From: TMED26 sp002694075
Lineage (GTDB): Bacteria; Pseudomonadota; Alphaproteobacteria; Thalassobaculales; Thalassobaculaceae
Assembly (NCBI GenBank): GCA_036160575.1
Contig: JAYYDT010000082.1
Span: 1 to 29,171 of the forward strand
DNA: 29,171 bases
Direction of reading: 5' to 3'
This document shows positions 15,455-23,705 of the stretch, in pieces. The position numbers and the translations under genes are program-made. Each line of letters begins with the position of its first letter. Positions within the stretch are counted from its first letter, which is position 1. The notes beneath the pieces are model-generated. The model had not been told where the DNA came from and did no database searches. It saw only the letters and a program-made list of their open reading frames with translations.

Positions 15455-16435
15455 ATGACCAGCACCGATATCTACTTCGAGACCGGTCTCGACGATCTGG
15501 TTTTGCCCTTTCAGATCGAGCCCTTTGGCTTGCGCGGGCGCGGCGTGCGGCTGGGGCCGGCGGTCGACACGGTGCTGTCCCGCCACGGCTATCCCGAGCC
15601 GGTGGCGCGTTTGTTGGCGGAGATCCTGACGCTCGCCGCCTGCCTCGCCGGGGCGTTGAAATACGACGGTATTTTCACGCTCCAGGCCAAGGGCGACAGC
15701 GCCGTGCGGACCGTTGTCGCCGATGTCACCAGCGCCGGTGACTTGCGCGGCTACGCCGCTTTCGACGCCGACAAGGTGGCGGCGGTTGCGGCGGCGGGCG
15801 ATGACCGCGCCGCCGATGGCAGCGCTTCGGTACCCGGCCTGTTGGGCGGTGGTTATTTGGCCTTCACCGTTGATCAAGGCGCTCATACCGAACGCTACCA
15901 GGGCATCGTCGCTTTCGAGGGCACCACCCTGACCGATTGCACCCGCGCTTATTTCCGCGAATCCGAGCAAATCGACGCCGGCCTGACCATCGCCGTCGCC
16001 GCGCCGGACCCGGGCGGCGCCTGGCGGGCCGGGGGGTTGATGGTTCAACGCCTGCCGTTTGAGGGCGGTCAGGGCCTGCCGGCCGATGTCACCGTCGAGG
16101 AGTACGAGGACGCCTGGCGCCGCGCCATGGTGTTGATGGCCAGCGCCGACGCGGCCGAACTGGTTGACCCCGATCTGCCGGTGGACCGCCTGCTTTATCG
16201 GTTGTTTCATGAGGATGGCGTGCGCGCCTATCCGGCCCAGCAGCTCCAAGCCGGTTGCCGCTGTTCGGCGCGCAAGGTGGAAAATGTATTGGTCTCGCTG
16301 GCGCCCGAGGAATTGCGTGACTTGCTGATCGACGGACACGCCGTGGTCACCTGTGAGTTTTGCAAAACCGATTATCGGTACAGCGAGCTGGAGATCGCCC
16401 GCTTGCGCGCGGCGCGGGCCGAGACCGGCGAATGA
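15455..16435 (+). CDS. hslO: Redox-regulated holdase chaperone Hsp33
   Basis: A 326-residue Hsp33. The N-terminal domain starts DDLVLPFQIEPFGLRGRGVRLG, and the C-terminal redox switch holds four zinc cysteines in CRC (C268, C270) and CEFC (C300, C303). Oxidation releases zinc and activates the chaperone under oxidative heat stress. I chose the ATG at 15455, 14 nt after argF. An in-frame ATG at 15425 would overlap argF by 16 nt and add 10 residues. Neither has a strong Shine–Dalgarno site. The argF–hslO order is a recurrent alphaproteobacterial neighbourhood. Confidence 0.94.
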   Translation: MTSTDIYFETGLDDLVLPFQIEPFGLRGRGVRLGPAVDTVLSRHGYPEPVARLLAEILTLAACLAGALKYDGIFTLQAKGDSAVRTVVADVTSAGDLRGYAAFDADKVAAVAAAGDDRAADGSASVPGLLGGGYLAFTVDQGAHTERYQGIVAFEGTTLTDCTRAYFRESEQIDAGLTIAVAAPDPGGAWRAGGLMVQRLPFEGGQGLPADVTVEEYEDAWRRAMVLMASADAAELVDPDLPVDRLLYRLFHEDGVRAYPAQQLQAGCRCSARKVENVLVSLAPEELRDLLIDGHAVVTCEFCKTDYRYSELEIARLRAARAETGE

Positions 16436-16448
16436 CAGGGAATTCGAT

Positions 16449-17066
16449 ATGCGCCCGGTGACGCACGGTTTGACGCACGGTTTGACGCGCGCTGTGACGG
16501 GGGTGGTCGCCCTGGTGGTCGTCATGCTGGCCGCCTGCGCCACCGTCGGCCCGCCGGCGGCGCGCCCGACGCTGACTTTCGCCAACCAACCGCCCCTGAA
16601 CTTGGATGTCGCGGAGATAAGACTTGCCAAGCGCTATGTCCCACCCTTGGCGCCGCCCCATGTCGAACATCTGATGCCGGTGGCGCCCGGCGCCGGGGTC
16701 GAACGCTGGGTCCTTGACGTGCCCCGGGCGGTCGGCCGGTCGGGGGTCGCCGAGGTGATTATCAAAGAAGCCAGCGTGCGCGAGGTTGACCTAAAAACCA
16801 CCGGCGGCTTGCGCGGTCTGCTTACCAACGACCAGGCGCAACGCTATGACGCGCGCTTGGTGGTCGACTTGCGGATCGACGATCCGGCCGGCGGCCGGCG
16901 GGGTGAGGTGCGGGTGGTCGTCACCCGAAGCCAATCGGCGGCCGAGGATATCTCGCCCAATCAACGCGAGGCGCTGTGGTTCCGTCTCGCCGAGGCGCTG
17001 TTGCACGATTTCGCGCTGAGCATGGATCGTCAGGTGAAAACCGATTTGCCGCAATTCACGCGCTAA
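16449..17066 (+). CDS. Conserved lipoprotein of unknown function
   Basis: A 205-residue predicted lipoprotein. A basic N-terminal stretch and a hydrophobic run (VVALVVVMLAAC) lead to a lipobox LAAC with C30 as the lipidated cysteine. The mature part is mixed alpha/beta without a motif I recognise. The sequence VEHLMPVAPGAGVERWVLD resembles proteins acting at the envelope, but no family is claimed. The start ATG at 16449 has AGGGAA 8–9 nt upstream and lies 13 nt after hslO, so it is likely in the same transcript. The N-terminal codons contain a 12 nt tandem repeat. Confidence 0.8.
   Translation: MRPVTHGLTHGLTRAVTGVVALVVVMLAACATVGPPAARPTLTFANQPPLNLDVAEIRLAKRYVPPLAPPHVEHLMPVAPGAGVERWVLDVPRAVGRSGVAEVIIKEASVREVDLKTTGGLRGLLTNDQAQRYDARLVVDLRIDDPAGGRRGEVRVVVTRSQSAAEDISPNQREALWFRLAEALLHDFALSMDRQVKTDLPQFTR
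16460..16483 (+). repeat. 12 nt tandem repeat in the lipoprotein signal region
   Basis: GACGCACGGTTT occurs twice back to back, followed by a third partial copy (GACGCG). It is in frame and encodes THGL-THGL-TRA in the n-region of the signal peptide. Length variation here would change only the signal peptide's basic end. Confidence 0.75.
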
Positions 17067-17068
17067 GC

Positions 17069-17082
17069 GCGGCCATGGCCGC
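17069..17082. repeat. Perfect 14 nt palindrome after the lipoprotein gene
   Basis: GCGGCCATGGCCGC, two bases after the lipoprotein stop (TAA 17064–17066). It has no T-run after it, so a Rho-independent terminator is doubtful. It may be a coincidence of GC-rich sequence. Confidence 0.3.
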
Positions 17083-17137
17083 CGGACCGGCGATCCGTTA
17101 TGATCGCCGCTCATCGCAGGCACCGGGAGGAAACAGC

Positions 17138-17740
17138 ATGGCGCCGATCATCGATTACTATATGACGCCGAGTAGCCCGTGGACCTATCTGGGCTCGGAG
17201 CGCTTTACCCAGATCGCGCGCGCCGCCGGCGCCACGGTGAACGTCTATCCGGTCAATTACGGCAAGATTTTTCCGGCCACCGGCGGCTTGCCTCTGCCCA
17301 AAAGGGCGCCCGAACGGCGCGCCTATCGGATGATGGAACTGAAGCGTTGGGCCAAGTTCCTGAACATGCCGATCATTTTTGAGCCGACCCATTTCCCCTC
17401 GACGGCGCCGATCCCAAGCTTGGCGATCACCGCCGCCCGCACCCACGGGCTGGACGCGCTGACCCTCTCCAACGCTATTTTGGCGGCGCTATGGGTCGAT
17501 GACCGTGACATCGACGACCCGGAGGTGATCAGCCAAATTTGCATCGAGGTCGGGCTTGACGGGCCGAACATCGTGGCCCAGGCGCAAACCGACGCGATCG
17601 CCGATCAAATGGCCGCCGACACCGACCGGGCGATGGCCGCCGGGGTGTTCGGCGCGCCGTCCTATGTCATCGACGGCGAGGTGTTCTGGGGCCAGGACCG
17701 GGTCGATTTTGTCGCCCGCAAGCTCGACGAAATAACCTAG
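17138..17740 (+). CDS. DsbA-family 2-hydroxychromene-2-carboxylate isomerase-like protein
   Basis: A 200-residue thioredoxin-fold protein of the DsbA/kappa-GST group. The N-terminal block YYMTPSSPWTYLGSERF carries the active-site serines (S12, S13) in place of a CxxC. The C-terminal GVFGAPSYVIDGEVFWGQDR is the typical DsbA-like closing motif. The family isomerises hydroxychromene carboxylate in aromatic degradation, using glutathione, but many members have unknown substrates. The start ATG at 17138 has GGGAGGAAAC just upstream. It is convergent with the threonine aldolase gene. No aromatic-degradation gene is nearby. Confidence 0.88.
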   Translation: MAPIIDYYMTPSSPWTYLGSERFTQIARAAGATVNVYPVNYGKIFPATGGLPLPKRAPERRAYRMMELKRWAKFLNMPIIFEPTHFPSTAPIPSLAITAARTHGLDALTLSNAILAALWVDDRDIDDPEVISQICIEVGLDGPNIVAQAQTDAIADQMAADTDRAMAAGVFGAPSYVIDGEVFWGQDRVDFVARKLDEIT

Positions 17741-17762
17741 ACCCGATCCCTAGACCCAGCTC

Positions 17763-18845
17763 TTAGGCCCGACTTGGCGCGGCCGCCGCCACGGCGGCCG
17801 AGGCGGAGATCGCCTCGTCGATCATCGCGCGGTCGATGTCGATATGCGTGACCGCCCGCATGAGGGTTGGCCCCATCGCGCTGATGCGCACCTCATGGGG
17901 TCGCAGGGCGGCCGAGAATTCGGCGCCGGTCAGGCCGGTTTTGGCGACGTCGAAATAGACCATATTGGTCTCAACCGTCGCCGGATCGAGGTCCAGACCG
18001 TCGATCCCGGCCAGCCCCTGGGCCAGGGTTTGAGCGTTGGCGTGATCCTCGGCCAGGCGGTCGACATGATGCTTCAGGGCGTGAACGCCGGCCGCCGCGA
18101 TGATCCCGGCCTGGCGCATGGCGCCGCCGAACTGATGTTTGAAGCGCCAAGCCTTGTCGATGAAATCGCCGTCGCCCGCCAACACCCCGCCGACCGGACA
18201 GCCCAAGCCCTTCGACAAATCGATCCACACACTGTCGCAGGGCGCCGCGAAATCGGCGGCGCTGACGCCCGAGGCGACCACCGCGTTGAGCAGCCGCGCG
18301 CCATCCATGTGCAGCGGCAACCCATGCTCTCGCGCCGCTCTGCCAACCGCCTGTAATTGCGCCAAAGGCCACACCGCGCCACCGCCCATGTTGGCCGTGT
18401 TCTCAACACTGACCAGCGCCGTTCGCGGCGCGTGGCGGCTGGCCGGGCGGATGGCGGCGACCATTTGTTCGGCGGTGAAGCGGCCGCGGTCGCCGGCGAC
18501 GGTGCGGGTCATGGCGCCGGACAGGGCGGCCGGCCCGCCGGTTTCAAAATGCAAACCGTGGGAGGAGGCGTCCAAAATGATCTCCTCGCCATGGTCGACC
18601 CACACCCGGTAGGCGATCTCATTGCACATCGTGCCCGAGGGCAGGAAAATCGCCGCCTCCTTGCCCAATAGCGTGGCGGTCATGGCGCACAGTTCGTTAA
18701 CCGTCGGGTCCTCCTGGCTTTGCTCGTTGCCGACCGGGGCGGCGGCCATCGCCGCGCGCATGGCCGCGGTTGGCAGGCTGCAGGTATCGCTGTGCAAATC
18801 GATGCGCGGGGCGGTTGGGCCGTTGCCCTGGGGGGCGGTCACCAT
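17763..18845 (-). CDS. ltaE: Low-specificity L-threonine aldolase
   Basis: A 360-residue PLP enzyme that cleaves threonine or allo-threonine to glycine and acetaldehyde. Seen here: LHSDTCSLPTAAM near the N terminus, the segment DGARLLNAVVASG (D181, R184) and the PLP lysine K212 in DLSKGLGCPVGG. The start is the ATG at 18845, with AAAGGA about 8 nt upstream. An ATG at 18899 in frame would add 18 residues and cross the gap to the glycosyltransferase gene. It lies 58 nt downstream of that gene on the same strand and is convergent with the isomerase-like gene. Confidence 0.92.
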   Translation of the reverse strand: MVTAPQGNGPTAPRIDLHSDTCSLPTAAMRAAMAAAPVGNEQSQEDPTVNELCAMTATLLGKEAAIFLPSGTMCNEIAYRVWVDHGEEIILDASSHGLHFETGGPAALSGAMTRTVAGDRGRFTAEQMVAAIRPASRHAPRTALVSVENTANMGGGAVWPLAQLQAVGRAAREHGLPLHMDGARLLNAVVASGVSAADFAAPCDSVWIDLSKGLGCPVGGVLAGDGDFIDKAWRFKHQFGGAMRQAGIIAAAGVHALKHHVDRLAEDHANAQTLAQGLAGIDGLDLDPATVETNMVYFDVAKTGLTGAEFSAALRPHEVRISAMGPTLMRAVTHIDIDRAMIDEAISASAAVAAAAPSRA

Positions 18846-18903
18846 GGCGAAATCCTTTGTCGATGGAGCGGAGCGGCGATGGTCGGCCTTCGCCGCCACC
18901 GGG

Positions 18904-20595
18904 TCAAGGGGTGTTCCGGCCGGCCGTCCCCGGCGGCATGCCGGCGCGCGCTGGATCCCAACTGGGATCGACGAGGGGGTGGGCGATTTGTTGGCGCAGC
19001 GTTGCCATCTGCCGCGATAATCGCTGGCGTTCCTCGGGGTTTAGCGTTTCCGCGTCGGCCAGGCGCCGGACCAGTGTTACAACGGGGGCGCCCTCGGGGG
19101 CGGCGGCCGCGGCCGCCACCCCCTCGGGCAGCCAGCACACCCGGATCGCCGACAGCGCCAGGGTGAGGGCGTAGAGACGACGCGCGTAGGGCCCGAGGAC
19201 CGGGTCGAAAACCCCATTTTGCGCGCACCGCCGGCGGATCACCGCGCGCGACAACCAATCGCTTCGGGTCAACAGGCGGGGGCTTAATTGGGCCTGGCTG
19301 TTGCGCAGGCGCGCGCCGCCCGGCGGGCCGTCATCGCCGGCGACCGTGGCGCCGCGCACGATCTCGGCGTAATCTCGGTCGCCCGCGTCGATGAGGCGAG
19401 ACAGCGCGCCTTTTTCCGGTGGCGCCTCGGGGTCGGCGAAATACACATAGTCACCGCGCGCTTTGGCGAGGGCGCTGGTAAGGGCCTTCGCGTTAGCTGT
19501 CGCCGGTCGTAGCACCTCCACCGACGATGTCAGTGTCGACAGAAAATCCACCGCCGCCTTTTCATTTCCGGATTTGGGTAGGATCACCGACAGGCGGCGG
19601 GCGCTCTTAACCACCGCCGGCGCCGGCTCGCGCCGGGAATAGCCGCCCGGCCGGCCGTAGCCATCGGCGATCAGCGCCTCGACAAAAGCCGGGTGGTCTT
19701 GGGTGGCGGCGATGGCACGGTCATAGGCCCGGCGCGAAAAGCGGGTGCGCTCGGCGGCCAGGGCCCGCGTCGCCGGATCGACCGCCGGAAAACGCTGGCT
19801 CAGCATGTGGCGATGCTCGGCGCTGACCTTGGCCGGGTCGGCGGACAGGCCACCCGGCCGCATTTCCAGCAGCGGCTGGGCAACCTCATACCAGCGCAGG
19901 CCGGCGGCGTAGAGACGGGCCGCGAACGCGGTGTCGCCGGCGATCCGGTAGCGTGCGTCGAAGCCGCCCAATTGGTTGTAGACCCAAGCCGGCACGAGCA
20001 AGCTTTCGAAGCGCAGGCACATGGCGATCAGGCAGCGCGCGGTGTAGCCGTCGCGCGTGTGGACATAGGACATCGCATCGTTCGCGCCCTTGAGGGTGGC
20101 CAGCGCCCCGACCACGTCGGCGCCGCTGGCGGCGTGATTGCGCAGCAAGGTTTCGACGGCCCCGGGCGTATACACGTCATCGGCGCTGAGCATCATGACG
20201 AACTCGCCGGTGGCCAGGGCCAACCCCTTGTTAAGGGCGTCGTAAAGCCCGTCGTCGGGGGCCGAAACGTAATAGTCGAGGACCTCGTCGAAGGCACCGA
20301 GAAGGTCGCGGGTGCCGTCGGTCGACCCGCCGTCGAGGACAATGTGTTCGATATTGGGATGGCTTTGCCCTCGCACCGACCGCAGGGTTTCGACCAGGCT
20401 GTCGGCGGCGTTAAAACACGGCGTCAGCACTGTCACCAGGGGCCAGTCCAGATCGCGCCGGCGAAATATGCCGCGCCGTCGCCGGCTGCCCCCGAGGCGA
20501 TGCGTGCCAGGCAGCCGTGGGAATTTACCGACCACCCGGGCCAGGTCCCAAGCCGGTGATGTGCGCGTGAGAAAGTCCTCCGATACCGGCGCCAT
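18904..20595 (-). CDS. Family 2 glycosyltransferase with a second, degenerate GT-A-like half
   Basis: A 563-residue protein, the second of a tandem paralogous pair. The N-terminal GT-A domain (about residues 50–260) is of the WfgS/WcaE-like GT2 group: VTVLTPCFNAADSL, then DGGSTDGT and DYYVSAPDDGLYDALNKG, with the metal-binding ADD at 138–140 and an acceptor-side GDTAFAARLYAAG. After the linker (APAVVKSARRLSVILP) comes a second GT-A-like half, about 330–500. It has GDYVYFADPEAPP, where a DxD would be expected, and RSDWLSRAVIRRR. No transmembrane segment is seen, so it is likely cytoplasmic or peripheral. It begins 6 nt after the upstream paralogue, suggesting co-transcription. The sugar and acceptor are unknown. 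Confidence 0.85.
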   Translation of the reverse strand: MAPVSEDFLTRTSPAWDLARVVGKFPRLPGTHRLGGSRRRRGIFRRRDLDWPLVTVLTPCFNAADSLVETLRSVRGQSHPNIEHIVLDGGSTDGTRDLLGAFDEVLDYYVSAPDDGLYDALNKGLALATGEFVMMLSADDVYTPGAVETLLRNHAASGADVVGALATLKGANDAMSYVHTRDGYTARCLIAMCLRFESLLVPAWVYNQLGGFDARYRIAGDTAFAARLYAAGLRWYEVAQPLLEMRPGGLSADPAKVSAEHRHMLSQRFPAVDPATRALAAERTRFSRRAYDRAIAATQDHPAFVEALIADGYGRPGGYSRREPAPAVVKSARRLSVILPKSGNEKAAVDFLSTLTSSVEVLRPATANAKALTSALAKARGDYVYFADPEAPPEKGALSRLIDAGDRDYAEIVRGATVAGDDGPPGGARLRNSQAQLSPRLLTRSDWLSRAVIRRRCAQNGVFDPVLGPYARRLYALTLALSAIRVCWLPEGVAAAAAAPEGAPVVTLVRRLADAETLNPEERQRLSRQMATLRQQIAHPLVDPSWDPARAGMPPGTAGRNTP

Positions 20596-20601
20596 GACGG
20601 C

Positions 20602-22500
20602 CTAGAGAGACTGCGTCGATGGGCGTGCGCCTGGGGAGAGGTCGCCGGGTCGGTCGGCGGCGGTGCTGAGCGGGGCGGCCTGTTTGCGTTCGAAGGCGGC
20701 CAGTCGGCGCGCGATTTTAGCCGCCGCCAGCGTGCCCACGGCGCGGCGTTGGGCGCGGGTCGGTACCAATTCCTGGGTTGCCAAAAAGCTCGCCGCCTGG
20801 TCCTCGAAACTGGCGTCGCTAAGCAGGGTCCAGGCGCGGTCGGCGACTTCGATACGGTCAAGCATGGCCGCCGCGTCAGGCGCCGGCACCGAGGTTTCGT
20901 AGCCCGCGCGCGCGGTGAAGATTGGCACGGTCAGCCAGTACACACGTACCGCCGTCAGGGTCGCTAAAATCACGAAATGGCGGTCGATGTCGCCGTCCAG
21001 GGTTTCCGGAAAGCGGCAGTTACGCGCCAGGCGCCAGCGGAAAATCGCCTGACCACGCCAATCGCTGCGATCCAACAGCGACGGCAGGTTTTGAACCAAA
21101 AAATTATAGTGGTTCTTATTTTCGGGCGGGCCGTCGTCGCCTAGCGCGTCCTGGGCTCTGGCGCGGATAATGTTGCCGTAGCTCCGGTCACCCTCGGCGA
21201 CCAGACGGGCCAGGCCGCTGGCCACCGGTGGTGCCGCCGGATCGGCGAAATAGACGAAATCGCCGCGCATCCGCGCCACCGCCCGGTTCAACCGGGCGCC
21301 GCGGGTCAGGGCCAGCGGCGCGCGCAGAAGCACAATCCGCTCTTCCTCGGCTGCCGCCGCACGCAGGCCATCGTCCGGTGCCGTGTCATCGAGGGTACAG
21401 ATGACCTCCACGGTCACGTCGTTCTCGGCGAGATCGAGATAAGGAGAAAGATCCGTGGCACTCAGCGGCCGACCGCCGCCGTCGTCGAGGACCACCGACA
21501 GGCGAATGTCGCGCTTGACCACCGCCGGCGCTGGCCGCTCGAACGCATAACCATTGCGTTTCGTGAAACCGCGCGCGATCAGGGATTCGACGAACAGCGG
21601 TTGGTCGGCGTTGTCACGGATGGCGGCGTCAAACACATCGCGCGAAAAGTTCTTGAGATCGGCGACCTTGTCGATGGTGGCGGTGTCGATATCGGGGAAA
21701 AAGTTGCGCAGCAATCGCTTGTAGTCATGGGACATGGCGGTCACATCCGATGACGCGCCACCGGCCCGGAACTTTTTCAGGGCGCGGGCAAGCTCGTAAA
21801 CGGTGAACCCGCCGTTCAAAAGCCGCAGCCCAAAATCCGTGTCGGCGATGACGGGGTAGCGCAGATCGAAGGGGCCAATCGCGTCATAAACCGCGGTCGG
21901 GACTAACAGCGTTTCCAGCCACAATGTCATCCAATGGTAAAGCGTGAGATCATACGGCAGGCGCCCATGGGGCCGCATGTACCGACCTTCAAGGTCGTGG
22001 GCGGCGACCATCGCGCCGACCACATCGGCGCCGCTGGCGACCTGCGCCCGAAGCAACAACTCGATCAATTCAGGATCATAGGCGTCGTCCGCGTTGAGGA
22101 TCATGACATAGGCGCCACGCGCCAGCGCGAGGCCCCTGTTCATCGCGTCGTAGAGCCCATCATCAGGTTCCGAAATATAATAATCGATACGCCGCCGATG
22201 GCGGCGAATCACATCCAAGGTGCCGTCGGTGGAGGCGCCGTCGATGATGATGTACTCGATATTGGGATAGGTTTGCGCGCGTACCGAGGCGACGGTCTCG
22301 GCCAAGGTGTCGGCGGCGTTGAAACAGACGGTGATCACCGACACCAGCGGATAGTCAGGCTGCGACCGGCGGTAAATGCCATGGCGGCGCAGCCCGCCCT
22401 CGTCCTGGCGCGGGCCGGACCCCCGCGGTGCCCGCAGGTGGCGGCCGGTCACGCCCTGGGGGCGCAGGCGCGGTGGCCGTGCCGTCAAAAAACTGGTCAT
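20602..22500 (-). CDS. Family 2 glycosyltransferase, paralogue of the next gene, with degenerate second half
   Basis: A 632-residue protein, first of the tandem pair. The catalytic GT-A domain (about 50–260) has VSVITVCFNAADTL, DGASTDGT, YYISEPDDGLYDAMNRGLAL and the metal motif NADD at 136–139, then VIADTDFGLRLL. The second half (about 331–520) starts DIRLSVVLDD, reaches RMRGDFVYFADPAAPP, and continues to RSDWRGQAIFRWRLARN; its DxD position reads ADP. Compared with its neighbour it has a longer C-terminal tail. It starts at the ATG at 22500 after an AT-rich gap, with only a weak ribosome site. Glycan biosynthesis is inferred from family and neighbours. Confidence 0.86.
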   Translation of the reverse strand: MTSFLTARPPRLRPQGVTGRHLRAPRGSGPRQDEGGLRRHGIYRRSQPDYPLVSVITVCFNAADTLAETVASVRAQTYPNIEYIIIDGASTDGTLDVIRRHRRRIDYYISEPDDGLYDAMNRGLALARGAYVMILNADDAYDPELIELLLRAQVASGADVVGAMVAAHDLEGRYMRPHGRLPYDLTLYHWMTLWLETLLVPTAVYDAIGPFDLRYPVIADTDFGLRLLNGGFTVYELARALKKFRAGGASSDVTAMSHDYKRLLRNFFPDIDTATIDKVADLKNFSRDVFDAAIRDNADQPLFVESLIARGFTKRNGYAFERPAPAVVKRDIRLSVVLDDGGGRPLSATDLSPYLDLAENDVTVEVICTLDDTAPDDGLRAAAAEEERIVLLRAPLALTRGARLNRAVARMRGDFVYFADPAAPPVASGLARLVAEGDRSYGNIIRARAQDALGDDGPPENKNHYNFLVQNLPSLLDRSDWRGQAIFRWRLARNCRFPETLDGDIDRHFVILATLTAVRVYWLTVPIFTARAGYETSVPAPDAAAMLDRIEVADRAWTLLSDASFEDQAASFLATQELVPTRAQRRAVGTLAAAKIARRLAAFERKQAAPLSTAADRPGDLSPGARPSTQSL

Positions 22501-22775
22501 GGTCGATCCCGTATAAATTCATTTCGGTCAACGACTTTCGCTTAAGATCACCGCCCGCGTATGGGGCTAAAAAGAATAAGAAGCCTTATCAAAAGGATAG
22601 ATCGATAGATTTCATCATGTGGTCCGGAAATTTTGGCACGATAAAACGGTAACAAACATTCAGGGCATGAAGTATAGTTTAAGTTATAAAAGATATCTTC
22701 CCCATAGTTCTTTGTGTGACGCCCGTCGGCCATTTCCCATCGACGTCAAGAAATCTTGGCGTCAGCCGATATCGA
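22501..22775. other. AT-rich intergenic gap upstream of the glycosyltransferase pair
   Basis: About 275 nt markedly richer in A and T than any other stretch here, between two minus-strand genes. It must hold the pair's promoter. TATACT-like and TTTATAA-like hexamers are present on the minus strand around 22670–22690, but no clear −35/−10 pair can be fixed. A 61-codon minus ORF (22548–22733) is not convincing. Confidence 0.5.
22742..22763 (-). terminator. Hairpin just downstream of the nucleotide-sugar transferase gene
   Basis: A 9 bp stem, GACGTCAAG (22742–22750) with CTTGGCGTC (22755–22763), with one T–G wobble and an AAAT loop. It lies 13 nt past the stop of the 22776–23516 gene. There is no U-tract on either side, so termination is possible but unproven. 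Confidence 0.35.
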
Positions 22776-23516
22776 TTATGACAGCCGCCAGAGGCCGAGG
22801 GATTTTAGATAATCCTGTTTGGCCTCGACCCCGACCATCCAATTGGCGTGGACCAGGATTGGCTGGGCCTGATCCTTCAGCCGGTCGAAGGGTGGCGGGT
22901 TGACCAAATGGCCGTTGAAGCCATTGCAAAAAATCGTTTCGGGCAGGGGAAACACCGATTTGACAAAAGTCGGGTCGGCGTTGCGCAAGCGATTAAACGC
23001 CACCCCATCGGGAACGCGTTCAGGGTCAATCTGTGCGATGCGATCAAGTTGGTCCAAGACCTGATGGCTGAACAATGACGGCCGAAAGCCCATCACACCG
23101 GTGCAATAGAGGGGTGGAAACAGTGCCCGCCCCTCGGTCTGCACACAAATATCGAACCGCGCCAAAACCCGCGACAAATAGGGCGCGGGATCGCCGACAA
23201 AGGCGATGTCGATGTCAAAAAACACCACCGGACTGGTGATGCGATTGAGCAGACTCCTGATAAGCGGAAATTTCGCCGTCGTGATGGCGTTGAACGCGGC
23301 GCTGTCAAAGTCGTGATATTGAGCTGATTCAACCGTCGTTTCGACGTTAAGCACCCGCACATTCATTTTGGCTAACTCGGTCGTCAAATGGGCGCGGGTG
23401 GGTGCCGTGCAACCGCAGAAAACCTCAATGGTCGAGTTGACTCGTCTGAGTGACCCAATGGCGTTGAGGGTCAGGTCGACGACTTCCGCGCCGTGGGACA
23501 GAAAAACGAAAATCAT
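22776..23516 (-). CDS. Nucleotide-diphospho-sugar transferase-like glycosyltransferase
   Basis: A 246-residue GT-A-fold protein resembling the nucleotide-diphospho-sugar transferase family (GT77-like). The metal motif DID (101–103) is in VVFFDIDIAFVGDP. TGVMGFRPSLFS and the C-terminal LVHANWMVGVEAKQDYLKSLGLW are typical of the family. No signal peptide or membrane segment is seen. The frame is open to 23789, but the ATG at 23516 is chosen: GGAG lies 5 nt upstream and the protein then begins at its first beta strand (MIFVFLSHGAEVV). It points towards the GT2 pair across an AT-rich gap. Sugar specificity is not readable. Confidence 0.82.
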   Translation of the reverse strand: MIFVFLSHGAEVVDLTLNAIGSLRRVNSTIEVFCGCTAPTRAHLTTELAKMNVRVLNVETTVESAQYHDFDSAAFNAITTAKFPLIRSLLNRITSPVVFFDIDIAFVGDPAPYLSRVLARFDICVQTEGRALFPPLYCTGVMGFRPSLFSHQVLDQLDRIAQIDPERVPDGVAFNRLRNADPTFVKSVFPLPETIFCNGFNGHLVNPPPFDRLKDQAQPILVHANWMVGVEAKQDYLKSLGLWRLS

Positions 23517-23663
23517 GGAGGCTCCGGCGGTGAGGGGCGGGGCGGCGCGGTAACGCGGTCCGTTCCCAAAGATACCGAGCCAGCCGCGGGGCGGGATGGC
23601 GAAAACGGGTAAATTTCGGGCAGGGGGATAAACCGCCGCGACCTCTTGATCCGCCGCGCGGCA

Positions 23664-23705
23664 CCTCCCACATCTCGCAAAACAACCAAATGGGGAGGCT
23701 TTTTT
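23664..23705 (+). promoter_or_regulatory. Stem pairing the TTG-start ribosome site, followed by a T-run
   Basis: CCTCCC (23664–23669) is complementary to GGGAGG (23693–23698), 23 nt apart, and is followed by six Ts (23700–23705). The 3' arm is the ribosome site of the 23704 gene. The structure could be a terminator for an upstream transcript or could mask that ribosome site. It would be a modest 6 bp stem with a long loop. Confidence 0.3.

Noticed and set aside
17741..17762. Short CTAGACCC repeat between the isomerase-like gene and ltaE
   Set aside because: Too short to mean anything; no stem or attachment-site context.
22548..22733. 61-codon minus-strand ORF in the AT-rich gap
   Set aside because: The ribosome-like GGGAA abuts the start with no spacing, and no family is recognised. 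It could only be rescued by expression data.
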